A stretch of DNA of 64,000 nt from Alphaproteobacteria bacterium AO1-B (lineage in GTDB: Bacteria; Pseudomonadota; Alphaproteobacteria; Rhizobiales; Stappiaceae): contig MLAX01000001.1 of assembly GCA_001890945.1 (NCBI GenBank), forward strand, positions 62,001 through 126,000, given 5' to 3'. The first letter of the stretch is position 1; the number at the start of each line of letters is the position of its first letter. Below the pieces are notes generated by a model, which ran no database searches, was not told where the DNA came from, and was given only the letters and a program-made list of their open reading frames with translations. The position numbers and the translations under genes are program-made. Below are positions 52,814 through 60,840 of this stretch, one piece after another.

Positions 52814-53938
52814 CTAGAGCTTCCGGAAGTAGCTCAGAGTTTCTTTAAGACGCTGGAGCCGGGCACTTAAAAAGCCGGTTCCACCTTGTCTCGACATTTC
52901 TTCGGTATAAGCCGGATAGGCGATCTTGAAGGAGGCCGGCACCTTCTCCGTGCAGTTCTCGCCGAAGGTCGGCATCTGGGCGCGATATTCCGTTAAGAAG
53001 CGATCGGCAACGTTCTGAAGGGTTTCAGCCTGGTCACCGGGCAGGTTTGCAAATTCTGTCTGCGGTATGGGATTTCCCGAAAGTGTGCCGTAAACAACCG
53101 CTGCCATGAACGAGTTGCCCAAAGGTGTCAGGTGGACACTGTCACTGAACAATGCGGCAAGGATTTCCTGCGCGGACATGTCCTTGAAACCCGGTAGTCC
53201 ACCTGGTGTTGAGACCAGCTGGTCCACCAGGTCGGCCAATGCCAGCGACGCCGGGACCAGCATGATCCTGTCGTCTCGGCCGTCCTTTGCGAGCCCCGCG
53301 TTTACGGTTGCAATTGCGCACTGCCAGATTGGCCATGCTTCGCGTTCATAAGCGATCCATGAAGATGGCTCTTCAAGGTTCGCAACATCCAGCCAGGGCG
53401 CGTAGAAATAACTCTGCCCGTTCGGATTGTGAGCATGAAACACATCCTGGTAGGCGCGGAGAAATCTAGGGGTTTCCTGCCACAAAAGAGAATCGAGCAG
53501 ACGGTGTTGTTCGGTGATCAGGAGTACATCATAGGGCTCGGTTTCATTTGCAGAACTGGGCGAAAGCTCGTCCCGGACGTTGATAGGGGCACCGTCCTTA
53601 TCCGTGCCGTCACCGTATCCGGACCAGGGCGACTGGCCGTCCGTTCCATGGCTGCGCTGTTTGATCGAGGATCCGCCGATATGCTGCATGTTCCAAGTGA
53701 TCGGTTGCCCGGAACTCTCGGCAATTGCTGCCAGCATTTCCGGCATAGGACGATCGGTCAGGCTGTGACCGGAAATGAACATCTTTTGCACGGCTGGGGT
53801 CTCACCGTCTTCAGGCAGGGATGGAAAGCCGGTTGTCGTGAGCTCTTGTCCTCTGGAGAGGAACATGATCGCAACGGCAGCAATCGCAATCACAAATAGA
53901 CCGCAGGCGATAGCAAGGATCAATTGGAAGCGTGTCAT
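52814..53938 (-). CDS. Membrane-anchored SGNH-hydrolase-like protein
   Basis: 374 residues. An N-terminal membrane segment (LILAIACGLFVIAIAAVAIM) anchors a periplasmic domain that has MFISGHSLTDRPMPEM, a GxSLT-type nucleophile block (GHS rather than GDS). HIGGSSIKQRSHG and the C-terminal D-x-x-H in FSDSVHLTPLGNSFMAAVV follow. Together these match the SGNH/GDSL esterase-acyltransferase pattern. Not recognised as any named family. It starts with the A of the preceding glycosyltransferase stop (TAATG), last of the NRPS operon on this strand. It may deacylate or acylate the cluster product or a glycan. Confidence 0.72.
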   Translation of the reverse strand: MTRFQLILAIACGLFVIAIAAVAIMFLSRGQELTTTGFPSLPEDGETPAVQKMFISGHSLTDRPMPEMLAAIAESSGQPITWNMQHIGGSSIKQRSHGTDGQSPWSGYGDGTDKDGAPINVRDELSPSSANETEPYDVLLITEQHRLLDSLLWQETPRFLRAYQDVFHAHNPNGQSYFYAPWLDVANLEEPSSWIAYEREAWPIWQCAIATVNAGLAKDGRDDRIMLVPASLALADLVDQLVSTPGGLPGFKDMSAQEILAALFSDSVHLTPLGNSFMAAVVYGTLSGNPIPQTEFANLPGDQAETLQNVADRFLTEYRAQMPTFGENCTEKVPASFKIAYPAYTEEMSRQGGTGFLSARLQRLKETLSYFRKL

Positions 53939-55182
53939 TAAGCATACTCTCGAATGAGGTCTGCCCTGTGGGCATAGAGGGTTTGTTCATCAAACCGTAA
54001 TCCGTCGGCTGCGGCTGCCTTGATCAGCTGCGCCAGCTTGCTTCGGTTTTCATGTAGATCTTGGATTGTCGCACTTAATGCAGCCGGATCATTCAGCGGC
54101 GTACCGACGCCGCCGCCGTGCTGGCCCACAAGGTCATCCGAATAAGACGATTGATAACCGACGATCGGGCACCCGGAGACGAGCGCCTCAATCAGGCATC
54201 GGGGCGACTCCTGTGTCTTATGGCAATAGACGAAAAGATCGGCATCTCGCATTTCTGCGAGTATGGCCTCACGATCAGATGAAAACCCCGGCAATTCGAT
54301 TTGGTCTTCCAGCCCTAGCGCTGAAACCCTCTGCTTCATATCTGCCAGAAGAGGGCCGTCGCCAACCCATTTTGCTTGAAGCGGAACGCCCGATTGGATC
54401 GGCTTTGCGATGGCCTCGACCCAATCGAGCGGCCCCTTCATCTCCGAGGCTCGCCCTACATAGAGGATTTTGAGAGCGGCGCCGGATTGCACGCGTTCGG
54501 CTTTTTTTTCCAGCACTGCCGCACTGATGAGGTCAGTGGACTGCGTGTGCACGTCATAAACACAATGCGGATTTGTCGAATGGTCCGCATAGGCCTTCAG
54601 CGTATCTTGCCCCTGAAACAAACCCAGATTGCTGTGCCGGATCAGATAGTGATGGTACCGGACCATCACGGGCAGCGTTGCAACTTCCTTGATCCGCCGC
54701 TTGAGCGGTATGGCGGGAAGCGTTCTGCGAATGACATCGTGCTCGACCCGGTCAAACCAAACGGCATAGTCCCGGTTTTGCCTTATCGCTTCAAGAGCGG
54801 CCACGGCGGCCCAGTCACCAAACAGGTATCCGAGCGTGAAACACAAGTGATCTGCCTTGGCGATCTCTTCGGCAAGCATCTTCCGGGTTGATTTATAGTC
54901 TTTGAAAAATCGTCCGATTTTATAGGCAAACGGGAGAGCAACGACCGTGAGCCGGTCGCGGAAGTCCAGGTCGGCAATATCGATCCAAGTGACTGAGGTA
55001 TCGTCTTCTAAATCGGCCGGCTGCTCAATTCCCATATAAGTGACATGGCCGAAACTTTCGGCCCATCTGGCGAGCCCGGCACAGGTCTGGTCATCCAGCT
55101 GTAATCCATTGGGTCCTCTGCGCAACCGCACCGCCGTGACGAAAAGCACGCATCCGCCGCGCTGGTCTGCGCATCCGCTCAT
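53938..55182 (-). CDS. Glycosyltransferase (GT4-like)
   Basis: 414 residues, GT-B fold. The N-terminal half reads CVLFVTAVRLRRGPNGLQLD. The C-terminal donor-binding half has LKILYVGRASEMKGPLDWVE, AKWVGDGPLLADMKQRVSAL, and the E-x7-E motif in ESPRCLIEALVSGCPIVGYQ. It transfers a sugar from a nucleotide donor; acceptor unknown. It overlaps the stop of the phosphopantetheinyl transferase by 4 nt (ATGA) and the start of the SGNH gene by 1 nt, so it belongs to the NRPS operon and may glycosylate the product. A cell-surface glycan role is the alternative. Confidence 0.8.
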   Translation of the reverse strand: MSGCADQRGGCVLFVTAVRLRRGPNGLQLDDQTCAGLARWAESFGHVTYMGIEQPADLEDDTSVTWIDIADLDFRDRLTVVALPFAYKIGRFFKDYKSTRKMLAEEIAKADHLCFTLGYLFGDWAAVAALEAIRQNRDYAVWFDRVEHDVIRRTLPAIPLKRRIKEVATLPVMVRYHHYLIRHSNLGLFQGQDTLKAYADHSTNPHCVYDVHTQSTDLISAAVLEKKAERVQSGAALKILYVGRASEMKGPLDWVEAIAKPIQSGVPLQAKWVGDGPLLADMKQRVSALGLEDQIELPGFSSDREAILAEMRDADLFVYCHKTQESPRCLIEALVSGCPIVGYQSSYSDDLVGQHGGGVGTPLNDPAALSATIQDLHENRSKLAQLIKAAAADGLRFDEQTLYAHRADLIREYA

Positions 55183-55850
55183 GACACAACGCCTTTCTTG
55201 AATTGATCAGAGTCGACACAAACCGCTGACACGACATGCCCGTTGTAAATCACCTGGCGTCCCCGAAATTCTGTCCCCTTGGCAAAGCCTGGGACTTTGC
55301 GCTGGAGCACTGCGAAGAAATCATGGCCATCAAATGCGATCTCCAGATCTTCAAACTCGAAAAACTCCTGCGTGAGCGGGTACTGCGCCTTGTAAGCACT
55401 TTCTTTGGCCGTAAACATTCGGAGCGCCTGGCGAGCCCTCTGGCTACTAGGCAGCCGGGCAAGCCATTTACGTTCGCTCGACGTACAAATGGTATCCCAC
55501 ATGTCTTCGTGGAGAGGTGAATCGGGCTCAATATCGAGCCCGATCGACAGGATATCATCCGTCTGCCGGGCGACCGCCGCAAGACACACTGTTTTGCAGT
55601 GGCTGATGGAACCAATCAGGCCGGGCGGCCAGATCGGGCTGCGATCGGGACTCATACCGATAGCAGTTGGCCGGAAGCCAAGGTCCTGCATCGCTTTGCG
55701 GGCGCATGCTCGTCCGGCAAAAAACTCCGATCGGCGTGAGGGAACCGCGTTGGCCACATGGATTTCCTCATCCGCATATCCGGTCGGTTTTCCGCCGCGC
55801 GGGTCACCCGCGGCGATCTGAACCCCGTCCGGAAAGAGAGCCCAAAGCAT
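55179..55850 (-). CDS. 4'-phosphopantetheinyl transferase (Sfp/EntD type)
   Basis: 223 residues. SRRSEFFAGRACARKAMQDL and LIGSISHCKTVCLAAVARQT precede the magnesium site IGLDIEPDSPL (G-x-D-x-E), then the second motif MFTAKESAYKAQYPLTQEFF (F-x-AKES-x-YKA). These are the landmarks of secondary-metabolism PPTases, which add the phosphopantetheine arm from CoA to carrier domains. The gene begins 10 nt after the NRPS stop and overlaps the glycosyltransferase gene, giving the cluster its own carrier-protein activator. Confidence 0.9.
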   Translation of the reverse strand: MLWALFPDGVQIAAGDPRGGKPTGYADEEIHVANAVPSRRSEFFAGRACARKAMQDLGFRPTAIGMSPDRSPIWPPGLIGSISHCKTVCLAAVARQTDDILSIGLDIEPDSPLHEDMWDTICTSSERKWLARLPSSQRARQALRMFTAKESAYKAQYPLTQEFFEFEDLEIAFDGHDFFAVLQRKVPGFAKGTEFRGRQVIYNGHVVSAVCVDSDQFKKGVVS

Positions 55851-55860
55851 TGCGGTGCAA

Positions 55861-58800
55861 TCACCCCCGGTTCCCAGAGAGCGCTTGCCGTCTTGCGCTC
55901 AGCGCCGCGCGGCGCTTGGCCGCCCGGCTGGCAACTTCTCCGAGACGATCGTCAGCGCGTCCGCCGTCCATCAGGTGTCCGGCAAGGCCGCCAACGGTCG
56001 GAAAACGGAAGATGTCGGTGATTGTCAGATTTGGAGCCACACTGGCTTTCAGATCCCGGTGGAGCTGGACCGCAAGCAGGGAATGTCCGCCAAGGTTGAA
56101 GAAGTTGTCGTTCTGCCCCACCTGACCCAGACCAAGAATGCGCTGATACGCGTCCGCGATGGATTTCTGCATGTCGCTCTCTGGCGCGACAAAAGTGCTT
56201 TGGGCCGTCTCCCGAATCGTTGCATCAGGCGCCGGCAGAGCCTTCCGATCAATCTTTGCATTTGGTGTGAGAGGGAAAGCCTCCAACACGACAAAATGAG
56301 CGGGAACCATGTATTCCGGCAATGTGTCTTGCAGCTCTGAGCGTAACACGTCTTCGTCGAGCGATCCGGACTGCGTCCGAACGTAAGCGACCAGCCGGAC
56401 ATCATCAACCCGGTCTTCGCGTGCAGTCACAACGGTCTCGACCACGCCGGGATGCGCGGCAATTCGGGCTTCGATTTCACCAAGTTCGATGCGGTATCCC
56501 CGCACTTTGACCTGGTGGTCCGTTCGTCCAAGAAACTGCAGGCTGCCATCTTCTAGCCTGTATACGAGGTCCCCGGTACGGTACATTCGGCCAGGGGCAA
56601 ACGGGTTTTTCAGGAAACGTTCTTCAGTCAGCTCCGGGCGCTGGAAATATCCGCGGGTTACGCCTTCACCGCCGATAAACAGTTCACCGGGTTGGCCAGG
56701 CGCTGCAGGCTGATTTCTGGCATCAAGCACGTAGAGCTGCGTGTTGGCAATCGGCCTTCCTAGCGGAATGGTCTGCTCAGGAGCACCCACTTCTGCCGTC
56801 GATGACCAGATGGTTGTCTCGGTCGGGCCATACATGTTGGTGACCGAGGCTGAAGTGCACGTCCGAATGTCTTTCAGAAGCGACCCCGGGAACGGTTCCC
56901 CGCCGACGTAAAGATGACGGATGCTGGAAAACGCCGCGCGGTCTTCCTCGCGGGTGAGGAACATACGTGCCATGGACGGCGTGCACTGCATGTGGCTGAT
57001 GTTGTGGCGCGCAAGGTCCGCAGCGAGGCCCGCGCCGGCCGGCGGTGTCTGCTCGGCGGGCATTTGTACTTCACCCGCGTTTACGCGCCGGATGACCTCG
57101 GCCAAGGGCTTCAAACGGTCTAGGGCGATATCCTGAGGCACGCCAAAATCGATCAGGCAGGCAACTTCGTTTACACCGATGGCACTGATTTGTTCGACAC
57201 GCTTGAGCGCATCGGAGACCGTTCCAAACAGCCCGCTGTCTTCAAAGTAGCGCAGGAACGCAAACTCCAGGATAGCGTCCAGCTCATCTTCTGAAAGCGT
57301 CTGCAGGTCGATATCCATCGGATTGCTGGCGCCTTCCGGCTTCTTGAAGGCCGGAAACGCCCAGGCGTATTGCTTGATCAACGCTGCCGCACTGCGTAGA
57401 TACTCCTTCATTGGACCACGTGCGCGATCCATAACCTCATCCCGGTCCTCTCCGAGAAGCGTGTGCAGCATCAGGGTGACCTTGTAGTCATCCGGATTGC
57501 GGCCGCATTCAATCAGGGTGTCCCGATAGATCTTGATCTTGCCTGCCAGCTCATCGATGGATTGCCCAAGAAGGTGGGTCAGAACATTGGCCCCGTTGCG
57601 GGCTGCATCCCGATAAGTTTCCGGGTTTCCAGCTGTAGTCAGCCAGACCGGCAGCTCGTTTTGAACGGGTCTTGGCTGCGTGACGACGCTGACGGTCTTA
57701 TCGCCGGCTTCAAAGTCCACGGCGTCGCCGCGCCAGAGTTTCCGAACGGTCTCAATGTCCCGGTACATGGCTGCCTTGTTGTTCGGCGGCCTGTTTTCCG
57801 GGCGCAGCACAAAGTCTTCGGGCATCCAGCCGGATGCAAAGGCAAGGGCAACCCGGCCGTTGCTGAGGTTGTCGATCACCGACCACTCCTCGGCAACCCG
57901 TGCCGGGTGATGAAGGGGAAGCACGCAACTGCCCGCGCGGATCGACAGGTTCTTCGTGACGGCCGCAACTGCCGCACCTGAAACGGACGGATTGGGATAA
58001 AGACCACCGAAGGAATGGAAGTGGCGCTCCGGCGTCCAGACCGATGTGAAACCGTTTTCGTCGGCAAATTTTGCGCCGTCCAAAAGCAGCTTGTAGAGGT
58101 CGCGGCCGGCGCCTTCATTGTAACCCCAGAAAAACAGCCCAAAATCGACGCTTGCCGTGTTCCCTGAGCCTTGTGCCTCAGGTGTTGTGCTGACCTGCGA
58201 GGATGCCGTTTCAGAGGAATGAATGACGACCTTGAAGCCTCGGGTCAGGGTCCAGAAGAGTTCAAGAACGGAGATGTCGAAAGAAAGACTTGTGACAGCA
58301 AGCCATGCCGGTTGTTCTTGCTGGTCGAATTCAATGCAATCGTCCATTCCGGCAAAGAAATTGACGACATTCCGATGCTCAACCATCACACCCTTCGGCC
58401 GGCCGGTCGAGCCTGACGTGTAGATCAGATAAGCGAGACTGTCTGATTGTACGCTGCTTTGCGGCTGTTCTGCTGACGCAACGCGCGCCAGAACATCCTC
58501 GATAAACACGGTCTGTACTCCGGGCGCAGCAAGCGGCTCCGGAAGTGCACGGCTGGACAGGATGACCGCTGCACCGCTGTCTTCGACCATGTATGTCAGG
58601 CGATCTTTTGGGAAGTCGGGATCGAGTGGAACGTAAGCAGCACCCGATTTTAAAATTCCCAGGGCGCCACAGACCATCTCGATGGACCGGGGTATGTTCA
58701 ATCCGACAAGCTTGTCTGGTCCTGCACCGAGTACTTGCAGTTCCATGGCAACGCGATTTGCGCGATCATTCAGCTCCCGGTAGCTGATGGACTGATCGTG

Positions 58801-60504
58801 CAGGGCAACTGCCGCAGCGTCCGGCGTTGCCTCCGCCTGACGTTCGATCATCTGATGAACGCAGATCTCCAGGTCCACATCCGTGGCAGATGCGTTCCAA
58901 CGATTGAGTACAAGGTCGCGCTCGTCGGCGGACATCATGGCGACATCTGCGGCCACTTGTTCCTTGTCAGACAGGACAGCGGCAACGAGTTCAACGCGCT
59001 TGGCATATTGTTTTGCTGTATCGGCGGAGACCCGCGATGGATCGAAGATCAGCGCAGCCTTGCCCAGGGCAGAAAAGTTAAATGTCAGCGCACAGTTGGC
59101 CAGAAGCTCCGGCCGCGTGTTCGCTGCTTCGGTTTCCACAATCCCGATTGTATATGCTGGCCGCGCCATCCCGGGCACCCGGGAGATCAGATCGGATAGG
59201 GGAGCAGTCCTGTCCCGCAATTGCACCAGCTTGGCATTGGTGTCGTCACAAAGGGCGCTTAAGGGTCGCTGCCAATCGATATTGATCGGAAATGGAAGGC
59301 TTTCCGAAAAATGGCCAGGAAACTGGTCCGCGACTGCCGCGCTCTTAGGTCCGAGATAAGCGAGACCAAAATTGTCCTGTCCCGAGAACCTCCCGATAAA
59401 CAGCGCGATTGCCGCAATCGTGTCCTGCGGCGCCATTGAGGAGGGAAGGGACAGCGACAGGACTTCTGGCGAAGCCCCCCTTTCAACATCGTCCTTGATC
59501 CCGAAAAGGCTCGGTATCTCGAGCGTTTTGATCGTGGCAATGTCTGCGTTTTCATGACGGACGGCATTGAAGACTGCGGCATCAAGGACAGCCGCTTCTT
59601 CGACAGAATAGAAAGGCAGTTGCTCATTGAGCGTTACGGACTGTGCCAGATTTGCGTCCGAGCTAATCGCAATACCGTCCAGCAAAATTGGTTGGTCGCC
59701 GGTGGCAACAAGCACGCCGTCTGGACCGATCTGCAGAACAGTGCCTGCGGGCCCATTTGGAGTGCGGGGCGGCGCTAAATCGAGCTTGGTAATCTTGAAA
59801 AGACCGCGATTGGTTCGCAGTTTTGGCGCGACCAGTGGGTTCGCGTACCCCTCTCCGAAGCTAAGGGCCCGGAAAAGCCGCGACAGCTCCTCTGATGTCC
59901 GGGACAGGTCGAGTGTTCCGGAAAGCGTTGGGCGCTTGTTTTTTCCGAAGTAGCTGCGTTTTGAAAGATCCTGCGCAATTCCGTTGAGCGTATTGCCGTC
60001 TATTCTGGCGATGAGATCGACAAAACTTGCGTACCCGGCCTCAAAGCATTTGGCATTCAAGGTGAGGCTGGTATCGTCCGGGCTAATGTCAAAGTCAGCT
60101 TGCGTGTAGATCCGGCCCTTGTCCGCACCCGACACTATCTCATGCCAGGTGACACCGAAGCGCTGTTCACCACCGAGGATGGCCCAGGCTGGCGCATTGA
60201 GGCCGGCGTATCGAGGCAGGGGTCCGTCGTGAAAATTCACCGCACCGGATCGCGCCCGTTGCCAAACGGTATCGGGAAGTATCCTCAGATTGGCAATGCT
60301 AAACAGCCAGTCAAAGTGATAGTCTGCTGTGGTTTCCTCAAGAGAGCTGCCCCACTCTGCCGCTGGGATGCTGTGCGACGACGCCCAACTCCGAATTGCC
60401 GGGTTGGAGGATATGATCGCAACGATGCGGTGACCACGTTCTTTCAGGTGTTCGCCACACTGAACGAGAAGGGATTCATCGCCTATCAGGAGACAATCGA
60501 GCAT
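55861..60504 (-). CDS. NRPS: formyltransferase - C-half - adenylation split by luciferase-like monooxygenase - carrier
   Basis: 1547 residues. Domain 1 (about 1-290) is a formyltransferase with FHDGPLPRYAGLNAPAWAI (91-109). Residues about 300-540 resemble the C-terminal half of a condensation domain; no HHxxxDG is present. The adenylation domain runs from 545: SYRELND, LKSGAAYVPLDP (620-630), YLIYTSGSTGRPKGV (692-706), FDIS (742-745). Between FDIS and the 1169 region an approximately 360-residue luciferase-like monooxygenase (about 785-1145; DFGLFFWGYNEGAG, SVWTPERHFHSFGG) is inserted. Adenylation then resumes (MYGPTETTIW, YRTGDLV, GRTDHQVKVRGYRIELGEIE, NAKIDR). The carrier LGGHSL has its Ser at 1475. 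The hand-aligned specificity code is DILQYGMIWK, near the glycine code DILQLGLIWK. Part of the TIGR04020/MupA-Atu3671-type group. Confidence 0.92.
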   Translation of the reverse strand: MLDCLLIGDESLLVQCGEHLKERGHRIVAIISSNPAIRSWASSHSIPAAEWGSSLEETTADYHFDWLFSIANLRILPDTVWQRARSGAVNFHDGPLPRYAGLNAPAWAILGGEQRFGVTWHEIVSGADKGRIYTQADFDISPDDTSLTLNAKCFEAGYASFVDLIARIDGNTLNGIAQDLSKRSYFGKNKRPTLSGTLDLSRTSEELSRLFRALSFGEGYANPLVAPKLRTNRGLFKITKLDLAPPRTPNGPAGTVLQIGPDGVLVATGDQPILLDGIAISSDANLAQSVTLNEQLPFYSVEEAAVLDAAVFNAVRHENADIATIKTLEIPSLFGIKDDVERGASPEVLSLSLPSSMAPQDTIAAIALFIGRFSGQDNFGLAYLGPKSAAVADQFPGHFSESLPFPINIDWQRPLSALCDDTNAKLVQLRDRTAPLSDLISRVPGMARPAYTIGIVETEAANTRPELLANCALTFNFSALGKAALIFDPSRVSADTAKQYAKRVELVAAVLSDKEQVAADVAMMSADERDLVLNRWNASATDVDLEICVHQMIERQAEATPDAAAVALHDQSISYRELNDRANRVAMELQVLGAGPDKLVGLNIPRSIEMVCGALGILKSGAAYVPLDPDFPKDRLTYMVEDSGAAVILSSRALPEPLAAPGVQTVFIEDVLARVASAEQPQSSVQSDSLAYLIYTSGSTGRPKGVMVEHRNVVNFFAGMDDCIEFDQQEQPAWLAVTSLSFDISVLELFWTLTRGFKVVIHSSETASSQVSTTPEAQGSGNTASVDFGLFFWGYNEGAGRDLYKLLLDGAKFADENGFTSVWTPERHFHSFGGLYPNPSVSGAAVAAVTKNLSIRAGSCVLPLHHPARVAEEWSVIDNLSNGRVALAFASGWMPEDFVLRPENRPPNNKAAMYRDIETVRKLWRGDAVDFEAGDKTVSVVTQPRPVQNELPVWLTTAGNPETYRDAARNGANVLTHLLGQSIDELAGKIKIYRDTLIECGRNPDDYKVTLMLHTLLGEDRDEVMDRARGPMKEYLRSAAALIKQYAWAFPAFKKPEGASNPMDIDLQTLSEDELDAILEFAFLRYFEDSGLFGTVSDALKRVEQISAIGVNEVACLIDFGVPQDIALDRLKPLAEVIRRVNAGEVQMPAEQTPPAGAGLAADLARHNISHMQCTPSMARMFLTREEDRAAFSSIRHLYVGGEPFPGSLLKDIRTCTSASVTNMYGPTETTIWSSTAEVGAPEQTIPLGRPIANTQLYVLDARNQPAAPGQPGELFIGGEGVTRGYFQRPELTEERFLKNPFAPGRMYRTGDLVYRLEDGSLQFLGRTDHQVKVRGYRIELGEIEARIAAHPGVVETVVTAREDRVDDVRLVAYVRTQSGSLDEDVLRSELQDTLPEYMVPAHFVVLEAFPLTPNAKIDRKALPAPDATIRETAQSTFVAPESDMQKSIADAYQRILGLGQVGQNDNFFNLGGHSLLAVQLHRDLKASVAPNLTITDIFRFPTVGGLAGHLMDGGRADDRLGEVASRAAKRRAALSARRQALSGNRG

Positions 60505-60840
60505 TTAGGTTACCTTGGATGACGCATAACTGGGCAGCAGCAAATTCTTTGTAAAAGAGCACGCAGACTAGTTTGCATATACCCTCGAAGAACCCGTTAA
60601 TTTATCCGAGAATTTACGGATGTTTGTCCGAATTTTCATAATACACGCGTTAGAAAGTCCATTTATTAATATTTGTTAAGATTTGATCCCGAAATTTACG
60701 CTTATTTTGGTAATCAAGCTCGGGTCACGTGAAACCAGCTTTTCGCATGCCTCTCTCAGTTGGCCTAACACTATGCTAAATATTTACAGGTATGGTCCGC
60801 TCAATAATTTGAGGCGTAGTCCCGTTTCCGGAAACTTGAT
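60505..60840. promoter_or_regulatory. Divergent promoter region of the NRPS and PKS genes
   Basis: 336 nt, strongly A/T-rich for this window, between back-to-back starts. An imperfect dyad GAATTTaCGGA-TGTTTG-TCCGAATTTT lies at 60610-60636. I found no Fur box or clear -35/-10. The PKS start has only a weak GGAAAC before it. The A/T content sets the cluster apart from the flanking genes. Confidence 0.5.

Noticed and set aside
60505..60840. Fur box in the NRPS/PKS promoter region, which would support a siderophore
   Set aside because: No sequence close to the GATAAT-type Fur repeat was found; the siderophore idea therefore rests on domain content only.
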